A stretch of DNA of 64,000 nucleotides from Bacillota bacterium. GTDB taxonomy: Bacteria > Bacillota > Clostridia > Christensenellales > Aristaeellaceae. The stretch is taken from the NCBI GenBank assembly GCA_023444095.1, contig JAEZRP010000036.1, positions 279,318-343,317 on the forward strand, in the 5' to 3' direction. The notes below the pieces were generated by a model that was given only the letters and a program-made list of their open reading frames with translations, ran no database searches and had not been told where the DNA came from. This document shows positions 33,179 to 41,723 of the stretch, in pieces; the stretch's first letter is position 1, and every line of letters begins with the position of its first letter. Both the position numbers and the translations under genes were made by a program.

Positions 33179-34548
33179 TATAGGATGTATTTTTTCACAT
33201 CCTTGGCGCGGATTTCATCCGCGAGCTGGCGTCTGACGTACTCGTCGTCCACGTCCACCACGACCTGGGGCGCGTCGCCCCCGCCGGCGTTGAAGGCGAT
33301 GTCGGAGAGGATCGCCTCCATGATGGTGTGAAGCCGCCGCGCGCCGATGTTCTCGCTCGTTTCGTTCGCCTGCCACGCGAAGCGCGCGATCTCGCCGATC
33401 GCGGACTCCTTGAAGTGGATGGTCACGTTGTCGACGCTCAGGAGCAGCTGGTACTGCCGCACGAGCGCGTTCTCGGGCTGCGTGAGGATGCGCGCGTAGT
33501 CCTCGGTCGAGAGGGGCTTGAGGTCGACCCGAACCGGGAAGCGGCCCTGAAGCTCCGGAATGAGGTCGGTGACCTTCGACACGTGGAATGCGCCCGCCGC
33601 GATGAAGAGCATATGGTCGGTCTTGACGGGGCCGTACTTGGTGTTGACGGTCGAGCCCTCGACGATGGGGAGGATGTCCCGCTGCACGCCCTCGCGGGAC
33701 ACGTCCGGCCCGCTGGTCATGGAGCCCCGGCCCGCGACCTTGTCGATCTCGTCGATGAACACGATGCCGTCCTGCTCCGCGCGCATGATCGCCTCGGAGT
33801 ACACCGCGTCCATGTCGATCATGTTCTGCTCCTCCTCCGCGAGGAGGATGCGGCGCGCCTCGCGCACCTCGACCCGGCGCATCTTGGTCTTCTTGGGCAT
33901 GATGGAGCCGAGCATGTCGCCCATGTTGAGATCCGTTCCCGGGATCTCGCCCTTGGGTGCCGTCTCTTCGACCTCGATCTCGACCATCTCGTGCTCGAGG
34001 TCCCCGCGTCGCAGCTGCTCGCGCACGCTTCCGACGCGCACGGCCAGCTTGTCGCGCTCCTCGGGCGGAAGCTCCGGCTCCTTGGGCCGGTTGCCGAGCA
34101 GAATGTCGATGGGGTTGGTCTTCTTCTGCTTCTGCGGCCGCGCGATGAGGTCCGCGAGCTTTTCTTCGACGCTCGCCTCCGCGCTCGCGCGGATGCGCTC
34201 GATGTGCTCCTCCTTCACGAGCCGGATCGACGCTTCGACCAGGTCGCGCACGATGGACTCGACGTCGCGGCCCACATAGCCGACCTCGGTAAACTTGGTC
34301 GCCTCGACCTTCACGAACGGCGCTTCCACGAGCTTCGCGAGCCTGCGCGCGATCTCGGTCTTTCCGACGCCCGTAGGGCCCACCATGAGGATGTTCTTGG
34401 GCGTCACCTCGTCGCGGATGTCGTCCGGCAGCATCGCCCGCCGGTACCTGTTTCGAAGGGCCACGGCCACGGCCCTCTTGGCCGAATCCTGCCCGATGAT
34501 ATATCTGTCAAGCTCCCGCACGATTTCGCGGGGGGTCAGAGTCAGCAT
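33178..34548 (-). CDS. hslU: ATP-dependent protease ATPase subunit HslU
   Basis: A 456-aa AAA+ unfoldase (ClpY) that feeds substrates to HslV in the cytoplasm. Walker A GPTGVGKT (about 57-64), Walker B VFIDEIDK (about 258-265), the pore GYVGRD (about 90-95) and the C-terminal RAKDVKKYIL tail that docks into HslV are all present. The I domain (about 110-245) is of normal size. ATG 34548 has GAGGAGG 6 bases upstream. It follows hslV by 11 bases. A terminator lies 98 bases after its stop. Confidence 0.96.
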   Translation of the reverse strand: MLTLTPREIVRELDRYIIGQDSAKRAVAVALRNRYRRAMLPDDIRDEVTPKNILMVGPTGVGKTEIARRLAKLVEAPFVKVEATKFTEVGYVGRDVESIVRDLVEASIRLVKEEHIERIRASAEASVEEKLADLIARPQKQKKTNPIDILLGNRPKEPELPPEERDKLAVRVGSVREQLRRGDLEHEMVEIEVEETAPKGEIPGTDLNMGDMLGSIMPKKTKMRRVEVREARRILLAEEEQNMIDMDAVYSEAIMRAEQDGIVFIDEIDKVAGRGSMTSGPDVSREGVQRDILPIVEGSTVNTKYGPVKTDHMLFIAAGAFHVSKVTDLIPELQGRFPVRVDLKPLSTEDYARILTQPENALVRQYQLLLSVDNVTIHFKESAIGEIARFAWQANETSENIGARRLHTIMEAILSDIAFNAGGGDAPQVVVDVDDEYVRRQLADEIRAKDVKKYIL

Positions 34549-34559
34549 GCCGCGCCTCC

Positions 34560-35090
34560 TCACACCGTCTCGACGGTAATGTTGTCGTTTGTGAACACGC
34601 AGATGTCGGCCGCGATCTTCAGGGCCTTGTAGGCGATGTCCTTCGCGGACAGATCCGTGTTCTCCATGAGCGCGCGCGCCGCAGAGAGCGCGTAGTTCCC
34701 GCCCGAGCCGATGGCGAGCACGCCGCCGTCCGGCTCGATGACCTCGCCCGTTCCCGAGACGAGCATCAGGTTCTCCTGATCCGCGCACAGAAGCATGGCC
34801 TCGAGCTTTCGCATGGCGCGGTCCGTGCGCCAGTCCTGCGCGAGCTCCACCGCCGCGCGCGGGAGGTTGCCCGAGTACTGCGTCAGCTTATCCTCGAATT
34901 TTTCGCACAGCGCGAACGCGTCCGCGACGGAACCCGCAAAGCCCACCACGACCTTCCCGCCGTAGATGCGCCGTACCTTTTTCGCGGTGCCCTTCATGAT
35001 GACCGATTCGCCCATCGTGACCTGTCCGTCCCCGGCGATGGCCGTCACCCCGTCGCGCCGCACGGCGCAGATTGTCGTTCCCTTGAACAT
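34560..35090 (-). CDS. hslV: ATP-dependent protease subunit HslV
   Basis: A 176-aa N-terminal nucleophile peptidase (ClpQ). After processing of the first residues (MFKG) the catalytic Thr of TTICAVRRDG is exposed; GDGQVTMGE and GSGGNYALSAARAL are the conserved family stretches. It forms double hexamer rings with HslU. AAGGAG lies before ATG 35090 and a TATAAT (35140-35135) is 45 bases upstream. Firmicutes often place xerC-type codV before hslV and codY after hslU; neither is present here. Confidence 0.96.
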   Translation of the reverse strand: MFKGTTICAVRRDGVTAIAGDGQVTMGESVIMKGTAKKVRRIYGGKVVVGFAGSVADAFALCEKFEDKLTQYSGNLPRAAVELAQDWRTDRAMRKLEAMLLCADQENLMLVSGTGEVIEPDGGVLAIGSGGNYALSAARALMENTDLSAKDIAYKALKIAADICVFTNDNITVETV

Positions 35091-35181
35091 TTGATTGATC
35101 TCCTTGTCGCGGGCGTCATTTGCCCGCCCCCTTCATTATAAACGAAAAACGGCGCGGCGTACGCGTTTTTTGGATCGAAAA

Positions 35182-36495
35182 TCAGTTGAGCGCCGCGAAA
35201 ACGCCGTCGAGCCGCGCGAGGGACCGCGCGCTCATGGCCTCGTAGCGGAGCTTCTTCGTGCGTATCTTCTTGTCCATGGGGTCGAGGATGCCGAAATTCG
35301 CGTTCATGGGCTGGAAATCGGAAGAGGGCGTGCGCACGTAGCGCTCCAGCGCGCCCAGAAGCGTCTCGCCCGTGAAGTCCGGCTCCGGCCGCCCGCTCAG
35401 GTGGCAGGCAAGGCCGATCGCGGCGACGAGCCCGGACGCCGCCGATTCCACGTATCCCTCGACGCCCGAGAACTGGCCTGCGAAGCGGACGGCCGGATCT
35501 TCCTTCCACGCGTAGTTGCGGGAGAGCGCTGTGGGACCGTTGATGTATGTATTTTTATGCATCACGCCGTAGCGCGCGAAGACGGCGTTCTCGAGTCCCG
35601 GGATCATGGAAAACACGCGCTTCTGCTCGCCCCACTTGAGCCGCGTCTGAAAGCCCACCATGTTGTAGAGCGTGCCCGCCTCGTTCTCCTGCCGGAGCTG
35701 CACGACGGCATGCGGCTCCCGGCCCGTGCGCGGATCGACGAGGCCCACAGGCTTGAGCGGCCCGAACGCGAGCGTCTGTTTTCCGCGCGACGCCAGTATT
35801 TCGACGGCCAGGCAGCCCTCGAAGACCAGCTTTTTTTCAAAGTCATGCACCTCGGCGAGCTCCGCCGACAGAAGCGCCTCATAGAACGCGTCGTACTCTT
35901 CGCGCGACATGGGGCAGTTGAGGTAGTCGGAGCCCTTCTCGTAGCGCGAGGCGCGGAACACCTTCGACAGGTCGATCGACTCCGCCTCGATGATCGGCGC
36001 GGCGGCGTCGAAGAAATTGAGCGCGCGGATGCCGGGAAGCCCCGCGAGCGCGTCCGTGAGCGCCGGGTCCGTAAGCGGCCCCGTCGCGAGGATGGCGGGC
36101 GCTTCCGGCATCTTTTGAACGAGCGCCGTCTCGCGCGCGATCAGGGGATGGCCGTCGAGCGCGCGCGTGACCTCCGCCGCGAACCGTTCGCGGTCGACGG
36201 CGAGCGCGGCCCCGGCGGGCACGCGGCATTGTTCCGCCGCGCGCACGATCAGCGAATCGAAAGTTTTCATTTCGGCCTTTAAAAGCCCCGACGCGTTCGC
36301 GAGGTGCTCGGCCTTGAGGGAGTTCGAGCATACGAGCTCCGCGCATTCCGGCATGTGGTGGGCGGGGGAGTACTTTTCGGGCTTCATGTCGAGAAGCAGC
36401 ACAGGGATGCCGCGCGTCGCCAGCTGCCACGCGGCCTCGCTGCCCGCGAGTCCCGCGCCGACGACCGTGACCCTATTCGTCGTCCGCATCCGCAT
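35182..36495 (-). CDS. trmFO: tRNA (uracil-54-C5) methyltransferase, folate-dependent
   Basis: A 437-aa FAD- and methylenetetrahydrofolate-dependent enzyme that makes ribothymidine 54 in tRNA. The FAD motif VVGAGLAGSEAAWQLA lies near the start (about 10-25), followed by CSNSLKA (about 56-62). Cys in NCPMSREEY (about 196) and the C-terminal PMNANFG (about 398-404) are family features. ATG 36495 overlaps the end of topA by 23 bases; ATG 36489 is an alternative. GGGGGG lies upstream of the first. Topology topA-trmFO-hslVU is typical of Firmicutes. Confidence 0.95.
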   Translation of the reverse strand: MRMRTTNRVTVVGAGLAGSEAAWQLATRGIPVLLLDMKPEKYSPAHHMPECAELVCSNSLKAEHLANASGLLKAEMKTFDSLIVRAAEQCRVPAGAALAVDRERFAAEVTRALDGHPLIARETALVQKMPEAPAILATGPLTDPALTDALAGLPGIRALNFFDAAAPIIEAESIDLSKVFRASRYEKGSDYLNCPMSREEYDAFYEALLSAELAEVHDFEKKLVFEGCLAVEILASRGKQTLAFGPLKPVGLVDPRTGREPHAVVQLRQENEAGTLYNMVGFQTRLKWGEQKRVFSMIPGLENAVFARYGVMHKNTYINGPTALSRNYAWKEDPAVRFAGQFSGVEGYVESAASGLVAAIGLACHLSGRPEPDFTGETLLGALERYVRTPSSDFQPMNANFGILDPMDKKIRTKKLRYEAMSARSLARLDGVFAALN

Positions 36496-38587
36496 CCGGT
36501 CCCCCCGCCTCCACCTTCACGCGATGGCGGCAGGTCTCGTTCACGCACACATGGTACGTCGCGTCCTTCGCGCCGCGCTTCAAAACCATCCGCGAGCCGC
36601 ACACCGGGCACTTTTCCGCCACGGGCCTGTCCCAAGACACGAAGTCGCACTCCGGATAGCGCGCGCAGCCGTAGAACTTGCGCCCCTTCTTGCTCACCCG
36701 CTCGAGAAGCTCCGCGCCGCACTTGGGGCAGGGGACGCCGATGTTGTTTGGGAGAGCCATGGTGTTCCGGCAGGCGGGGAAGTTGGGGCAGGCGAGGAAT
36801 TTGCCGAATCGGCTCATTTTATAGACCATGAGGGCCCCGCACTTGTCGCACACGACGTCCGAGACCTGATCCTCGATGGCGATCTTCTCGATGCTCGCCT
36901 CGGCCTTCTCAAGCGTCTTGGCGAACGGGCCGTAGAACTCCGAGATGACTTCGTGCCACTCGGTCGATCCGTCCTCCACGCTGTCGAGCTGCTCCTCCAT
37001 CCCGGCGGTGAAGGCGATGTCCACGATGTTCGGGAAGTTCTTGCACATCATGTCGTTGACGATCTTGCCAAGCTCGGTGGGGATGAGCCGCTTCTGCTCG
37101 CGCGCCACGTAGCCGCGGTTGATGATGGTGGAGATCGTCGGGGCGTAGGTCGAGGGACGACCGATCCCCTTTTCCTCGAGCGCGCGCACGAGCGACGCCT
37201 CGGTGTATCTGGGCGGCGGCTGGGTGAAGTGCTGATCTCCCGAGATGTCCTGAAGCGCCGCCTGGTCCCCGGTCTGGAAATCGGGGAGCTTGTTGAGGCT
37301 CGCCTCGGCCTCCTGATCGTCGATGCCCTCCTCATAGACCGCCGTGAAGCCCGGGAATTTGAGCTTCTGGCCGCTGAAGCGGAATTTATGCTGCCCGGAC
37401 GCGATGTCCACCGAGATGGTGTCGTACACGGCGGGCGTCATCTGGCTCGAGACGAAGCGGTTGTAGATGAGCTTGTAGAGCTTATACTGATCGCGGGTGA
37501 GCGACGATTTGATGTCGTCGGGCCTGCGCGAGATCGACGTCGGGCGGATCGCCTCGTGCGCGTCCTGCGCGGTCTTGCGGCTCTTGTAGACGTTCGGCGT
37601 CTCGGGTAGGTACTCCGCGCCGTAGCTTTCGAGGATCATGTTCCGAACGCCCTCTACCGCCTCGTCCGAGATGCGGGTGGAATCGGTGCGGATGTAGGTC
37701 ACGAGGCCCTGCGAGCCCTCGCCCGCGATGTCCACGCCCTCGTAGAGCTGCTGGGCGATCTGCATGGTCTTCTGGGTCGTGAAGCTGAGCTTCCGCGAGG
37801 CCTCCTGCTGGAGGTTCGAAGTGGTAAACGGCGCGGCGGGCATCTTCCTGCGTTCGGACTTTTTGATGTCCCCGACCTGAAACGCTGCCGCGCGGCATTC
37901 GCCGATGATCCTGTCGCACTCGTCCTTGGAGCGCAGCTTCGCGTTTTCTTCGCCGCCCTGATAGCGGGTGTTGATCTTCGCGCCGTTGACCGTGAACTGC
38001 GCGGTGAGCGTCCAATACTCCTCGGGAACGAAGATTTCGATCTCGTTCTCCCGGTCGCAGATCATTTTCGTCGCCACCGACTGCACGCGCCCGGCGGAGA
38101 GGCCCTTTTTCACCTTCGCCCACAAAAGCGGGCTGATCTTGTAGCCCACGAGCCGGTCGAGCACCCGGCGCGCCTGCTGCGCGTTGACGAGGCTCATGTC
38201 GATGGCGCGTGGGTTCTTGACGGCGTTCTTGACCGCCTTGGCCGTCACCTCGTTGAATTCGATGCGGCAGGCGCTCTCGACATCGACGCCCAGCACGTTC
38301 GCCAGGTGCCAGGAGATGGCCTCGCCCTCGCGGTCCGGGTCAGTCGCGAGGTAGATCTTCGAGGCGTTCTTGGCCTCCTTGCGGATGCGCGTCAGGATGT
38401 CGCCGCGCCCGCGGATGGTGATATATTTCGGCTCGAATCCATGGTCGACGTCCACGCCGATCTGCGACTTGGGCAGGTCGCGGACGTGGCCCTGGGAGGC
38501 TTCGACCTTATAGTTTCGGCCCAGGAATTTTCCAATCGTCTTGGCCTTGGCGGGCGATTCGACGATGACGAGCTTGGTCTGCTGCAT
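36473..38587 (-). CDS. topA: DNA topoisomerase I
   Basis: A 704-aa type IA topoisomerase. The TOPRIM domain starts KLVIVESPAKAKTIGKFL (about 5-22) with acidic DPDREGEA (about 104-111). The active-site tyrosine is in VTYIRTDSTR (about 300). Three C-terminal zinc-finger units follow with CXXC pairs (CDKCG, CPKCG and CPVCG near residues 575, 618 and 660). GGAGG lies 7 bases before ATG 38587. It relaxes negative supercoils. Its end overlaps trmFO. Confidence 0.96.
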   Translation of the reverse strand: MQQTKLVIVESPAKAKTIGKFLGRNYKVEASQGHVRDLPKSQIGVDVDHGFEPKYITIRGRGDILTRIRKEAKNASKIYLATDPDREGEAISWHLANVLGVDVESACRIEFNEVTAKAVKNAVKNPRAIDMSLVNAQQARRVLDRLVGYKISPLLWAKVKKGLSAGRVQSVATKMICDRENEIEIFVPEEYWTLTAQFTVNGAKINTRYQGGEENAKLRSKDECDRIIGECRAAAFQVGDIKKSERRKMPAAPFTTSNLQQEASRKLSFTTQKTMQIAQQLYEGVDIAGEGSQGLVTYIRTDSTRISDEAVEGVRNMILESYGAEYLPETPNVYKSRKTAQDAHEAIRPTSISRRPDDIKSSLTRDQYKLYKLIYNRFVSSQMTPAVYDTISVDIASGQHKFRFSGQKLKFPGFTAVYEEGIDDQEAEASLNKLPDFQTGDQAALQDISGDQHFTQPPPRYTEASLVRALEEKGIGRPSTYAPTISTIINRGYVAREQKRLIPTELGKIVNDMMCKNFPNIVDIAFTAGMEEQLDSVEDGSTEWHEVISEFYGPFAKTLEKAEASIEKIAIEDQVSDVVCDKCGALMVYKMSRFGKFLACPNFPACRNTMALPNNIGVPCPKCGAELLERVSKKGRKFYGCARYPECDFVSWDRPVAEKCPVCGSRMVLKRGAKDATYHVCVNETCRHRVKVEAGGPDADADDE

Positions 38588-38607
38588 TCGATTCCTCCGG
38601 AAGTATC

Positions 38608-39699
38608 CTACTTGCATGCCCGGTATTCTCCGCCGGGTTGCTTACTTATTATTCCTCGAAGCTCCAAAGTTGTCAAGAGTGAAAGTAATTTTGCAGAAGT
38701 AAAACCTGTGGTTTCGGAAAGCTCCGTGAGCGTCATTTTTTCGCGCGCGAGGGGCTCGTAGACGGTTTTCTCTTCCCCGTCGAGCGCCGGGACGGGCCTC
38801 TCCGCCGCCTGTGCGGGCGGTTCCGCCCACCGGTAGTAGCAGAGGATGTCCCAGGGCGACGCGGCGGCCAGCCCGCCCTCGACGATGATCCGGTTCGGCG
38901 CCGCGCAGAGGGGGGAGTAGATCGAGCCCGGCACCGCGAAGACGTCCCGCCCCTGCTCGAGCGCAAAGTCCACCGTGATCATCGCGCCGGACTTCTTCGC
39001 GCCCTCGACGAGCAGTACGCCCGCGCTCATCCCGCTGATGATGCGGTTTCGGGCCGGGAAGTTGGTCGCAAGCGGCGGCATGCCCGGCGGATACTCCGAG
39101 ACGATCGCGCCGCCCTTTTCGAGAATCTCCCCGGCGAGCCGCTCGTTCTCCATTGGGTAGATGACGTCCGCGCCCGAGCCGAGCACGGCGATGGTGACGC
39201 CGTCCGCCCGGACCGCGCCCTCGTGCGCCGCGGCGTCGATCCCGAAGGCGAGGCCGCTCACGACCGTCACGCCCTCGCGCGCGAGCTTCTCCGAAAACTC
39301 CCGCGCCGCGCGCGCGCCGTCCCGGCTGCACCTGCGCGAGCCGACCACGGCGAACATCCTCTCGGCGGAAAGGTCCGCGTCCCCGCGCACGTACAGGGTC
39401 GGCGGCGGATCGACGGTCTCGAGGAGCCTGTTCGGATAATCGTCCGAGAGCCGCGTGCGCGCGCGGATTCCCTTTGATTCAAGCTTTGCGAACAGCTCGT
39501 AGAAGTATTTTTCGCTCCGCGCGGCCCGGAGCGCGGCCTGCACGTTCTGCGGCAGAAACCGCATGCGGGAATCTCCCATGTTCTCCCAAACGTCGCGCGC
39601 ATCGCCGAACAGCGACAGAAGCTGATAGAAGCGCCGGGGCCCGATGCCGTCCACCGACGAGAGCCAGATCCAGTATTGCTCCATGACGCCGTATTCCAT
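38608..39699 (-). CDS. dprA: DNA-processing protein DprA/Smf
   Basis: A 363-aa protein that loads RecA on incoming single-stranded DNA during transformation. Rossmann-like motifs VGSRRCSRDGARAA (about 114-127), VVSGLAFGIDAAAHEGA (about 144-160) and NFPARNRIISGMSAGVLLVEG (about 213-233, split for length after RIISG) are characteristic. An N-terminal helix-hairpin-helix-like part and a C-terminal winged helix (about 305-363) flank them. ATG 39699 follows GAGGG; ATG 39684 is an alternative. It lies 20 bases before topA. Together with the ComM/YifB ATPase gene at 40.2-41.7 kb this forms a competence-type neighbourhood. Confidence 0.93.
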   Translation of the reverse strand: MEYGVMEQYWIWLSSVDGIGPRRFYQLLSLFGDARDVWENMGDSRMRFLPQNVQAALRAARSEKYFYELFAKLESKGIRARTRLSDDYPNRLLETVDPPPTLYVRGDADLSAERMFAVVGSRRCSRDGARAAREFSEKLAREGVTVVSGLAFGIDAAAHEGAVRADGVTIAVLGSGADVIYPMENERLAGEILEKGGAIVSEYPPGMPPLATNFPARNRIISGMSAGVLLVEGAKKSGAMITVDFALEQGRDVFAVPGSIYSPLCAAPNRIIVEGGLAAASPWDILCYYRWAEPPAQAAERPVPALDGEEKTVYEPLAREKMTLTELSETTGFTSAKLLSLLTTLELRGIISKQPGGEYRACK

Positions 39700-39704
39700 G
39701 TGAT

Positions 39705-40163
39705 TTATCCCTCGCGGCGGCGCGCCACGTAGCGCATGAGCGGCTTTTCGATCGGCGGGGACAGGTTCTCGGGCAGCTGGTCGATGGGGAAAAACGCCAC
39801 CGCGTCCACTTCCTCCGGCTGGACCTTCGGCGTGCCGTGATACTTTTTGCATAAAAAGACAACGTCGACAAAGAAGACTTCGTCTCCGTTCGGGTAAGTA
39901 AAGCGCGTCTCCGGTCCCGAAAATGCGTCGATCAGCGTAAGCTCGTCCGCGATCAGCCCCGTCTCCTCCAAGAGCTCGCGCCTGGCCGCGTCCTCGACCC
40001 TTTCGCCCATCTCGACCGCGCCGCCCGCATAGCCCCAGCAGCCGTTGTCGCTTCGCTTCTGGAGCAGGATTCGGCCCTTTTCGTCCTCGACGATGACGCT
40101 TCCCCCGCACAGCATCACGGGCGCGTGCCCGACGAGCCTGCGAATCTCGGTGATGTATCCCAT
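39705..40163 (-). CDS. Nudix hydrolase
   Basis: A 152-aa single-domain pyrophosphohydrolase. The Nudix box GGAVEMGERVEDAARRELLEETGLI spans about residues 47-71 (quoted parts: GGAVEMGE and REL-EETGL), with all catalytic Glu residues. Substrate is unknown; nucleotide or ADP-sugar are common. ATG 40163 has GGAGG 5 bases upstream. It lies between the YifB/ComM ATPase gene (2-base gap) and dprA (5-base gap), so all three are likely cotranscribed. Confidence 0.88.
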   Translation of the reverse strand: MGYITEIRRLVGHAPVMLCGGSVIVEDEKGRILLQKRSDNGCWGYAGGAVEMGERVEDAARRELLEETGLIADELTLIDAFSGPETRFTYPNGDEVFFVDVVFLCKKYHGTPKVQPEEVDAVAFFPIDQLPENLSPPIEKPLMRYVARRREG

Positions 40164-40165
40164 CG

Positions 40166-41701
40166 TTACCTCCAGTATTTCCGGTTCGCGGCCCTGTACT
40201 GAACCGCCTCCGCGACGTGCTCCGCTCCGATGACCTCGTTCCCCGCGAGATCGGCGATGGTGCGCGCGACCTTCATGATGCGCGTGTACGCGCGGTTTGA
40301 AAGCTCGAGCCGCTCGCTCGAAAGCGCCAGAAGCTCCTTCGCCGCCTTCTCCATGGGGCACGCCTTTAAAAGCGTCCCGGCGTCGAGCTGCGCGTTGCAG
40401 CCCACGCGCCCGCCGAAGCTTTCGTATCGTTCCCTTTGAACGTCCCGCGCCGCCTGCACCCGCGCGCGGATGTCCGACGAGCGCTCCTCTTCCGCGCCGC
40501 CGCTCAGCTCGCCCGGCGGGATCGACTCGACCTCCACGTGCATGTCGATCCGGTCGATGAGGGGACCCGAGATCTTGTTCGTGTACCTTCTGATGTCGGA
40601 GGCCGTGCACCGGCAGTCGCGCTGGCGGCTGCCGTAGTAGCCGCAGGGGCAGGGGTTCATGGAACAGACCAGCATGAACCGCGCGGGGTAGGTGGTCTGC
40701 GCGCTCACGCGCGTCACGGTCACCACGCCGTCCTCGAGCGGCTGGCGCAGCGCCTCCAAAACGTCCCGCCCGTACTCGGGCAGTTCGTCCAAAAACAGCA
40801 CACCGTTGTGCGCCTTCGAGACCTCGCCGGGCATGGCGTTCTGGCCGCCGCCAACCAGCGCCGCATGCGAGGCGGTGTGGTGGGGCGAGCGGAACGGCCG
40901 CTCGGCCAATAGTCCCGACTCGGTCAACAGCCCCGCGACCGAATGAATGCGCGTGACCTCGAGCGCCTCCTGAAACGTCATGTCCGGGAGGATCGAGGGG
41001 ACGCACTTCGCCATGAGCGTCTTACCCGAGCCCGGAGGCCCGATCATGAGAATGTTGTGCCCGCCCGCGGCCGCGATCTCGAGCGCGCGCTTCGCGCCCT
41101 TCTGGCCCCGGACATATTTGAAGTCAAACGCGCTCGCCCGCTCGGTCAGAACGTCCTCGTAGCGCAGGGGCGCGAAAGGTTCGATGGGGACTTCTCCTTT
41201 GAAGTAGGCGATGGCCTCCGCGAGCGACGAGACGGGCAGGATCGTGAGCCCGTCCACGCAGCGCACCTCGTTCAGGTTCTCGCGCGGGAGAAGGACCGTC
41301 TTCACGCCGTCCTCGAGCGCGGAGATCACCATCGGGAGCGCGCCGCGCACCGCGCGCACGTTCCCGTCGAGAGACAGTTCGCCCATCACGGCGATTCCCG
41401 CGAGCGCGTCGGGGGGCAGCGCATCCATGCACGCGAGCACGCCGAGGGCGACCGGCAAATCGAACGCCGGGCCTTCCTTCTTCTGATCGGCGGGGGCGAG
41501 GTTCACGGTGATCTTCCGGTCGGGGAATCCCATGCCCCCGTTCTTGAGCGCCGCGCGCACGCGCTCCCGCGATTCCTTGACCGCGGCGTCCGGAAGGCCC
41601 ACGATGTCGAAGGAGGGCAGGCCGAAGGCGAGGTTCACCTCGACCGTGACCTGAAATCCCCGGATTCCGACGAGGCCGTAGCTCAGAACCTTCGAGAGCA
41701 A
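40166..41701 (-). CDS. YifB/ComM-family Mg-chelatase-like AAA+ ATPase
   Basis: A 511-aa protein. The N-terminal ChlI-like domain begins LSKVLSYGLVGIRGFQVTVE (about 2-21). The AAA+ module (about 195-400) has Walker A GPPGSGKT, Walker B GVLFLDELPE and the typical MNPCPCGYYG. ComM, its best studied relative, is a helicase that helps branch migration in natural transformation. The C-terminal domain (about 410-511) is the Mg-chelatase C-terminal type. TTG 41701 is chosen to match the family start; GTG in the same frame 12 or 15 bases upstream is possible. It heads a cluster with Nudix, dprA and topA. Confidence 0.9.
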   Translation of the reverse strand: MLSKVLSYGLVGIRGFQVTVEVNLAFGLPSFDIVGLPDAAVKESRERVRAALKNGGMGFPDRKITVNLAPADQKKEGPAFDLPVALGVLACMDALPPDALAGIAVMGELSLDGNVRAVRGALPMVISALEDGVKTVLLPRENLNEVRCVDGLTILPVSSLAEAIAYFKGEVPIEPFAPLRYEDVLTERASAFDFKYVRGQKGAKRALEIAAAGGHNILMIGPPGSGKTLMAKCVPSILPDMTFQEALEVTRIHSVAGLLTESGLLAERPFRSPHHTASHAALVGGGQNAMPGEVSKAHNGVLFLDELPEYGRDVLEALRQPLEDGVVTVTRVSAQTTYPARFMLVCSMNPCPCGYYGSRQRDCRCTASDIRRYTNKISGPLIDRIDMHVEVESIPPGELSGGAEEERSSDIRARVQAARDVQRERYESFGGRVGCNAQLDAGTLLKACPMEKAAKELLALSSERLELSNRAYTRIMKVARTIADLAGNEVIGAEHVAEAVQYRAANRKYWR

Positions 41702-41723
41702 TGCGCGCACCACCCATATATCT

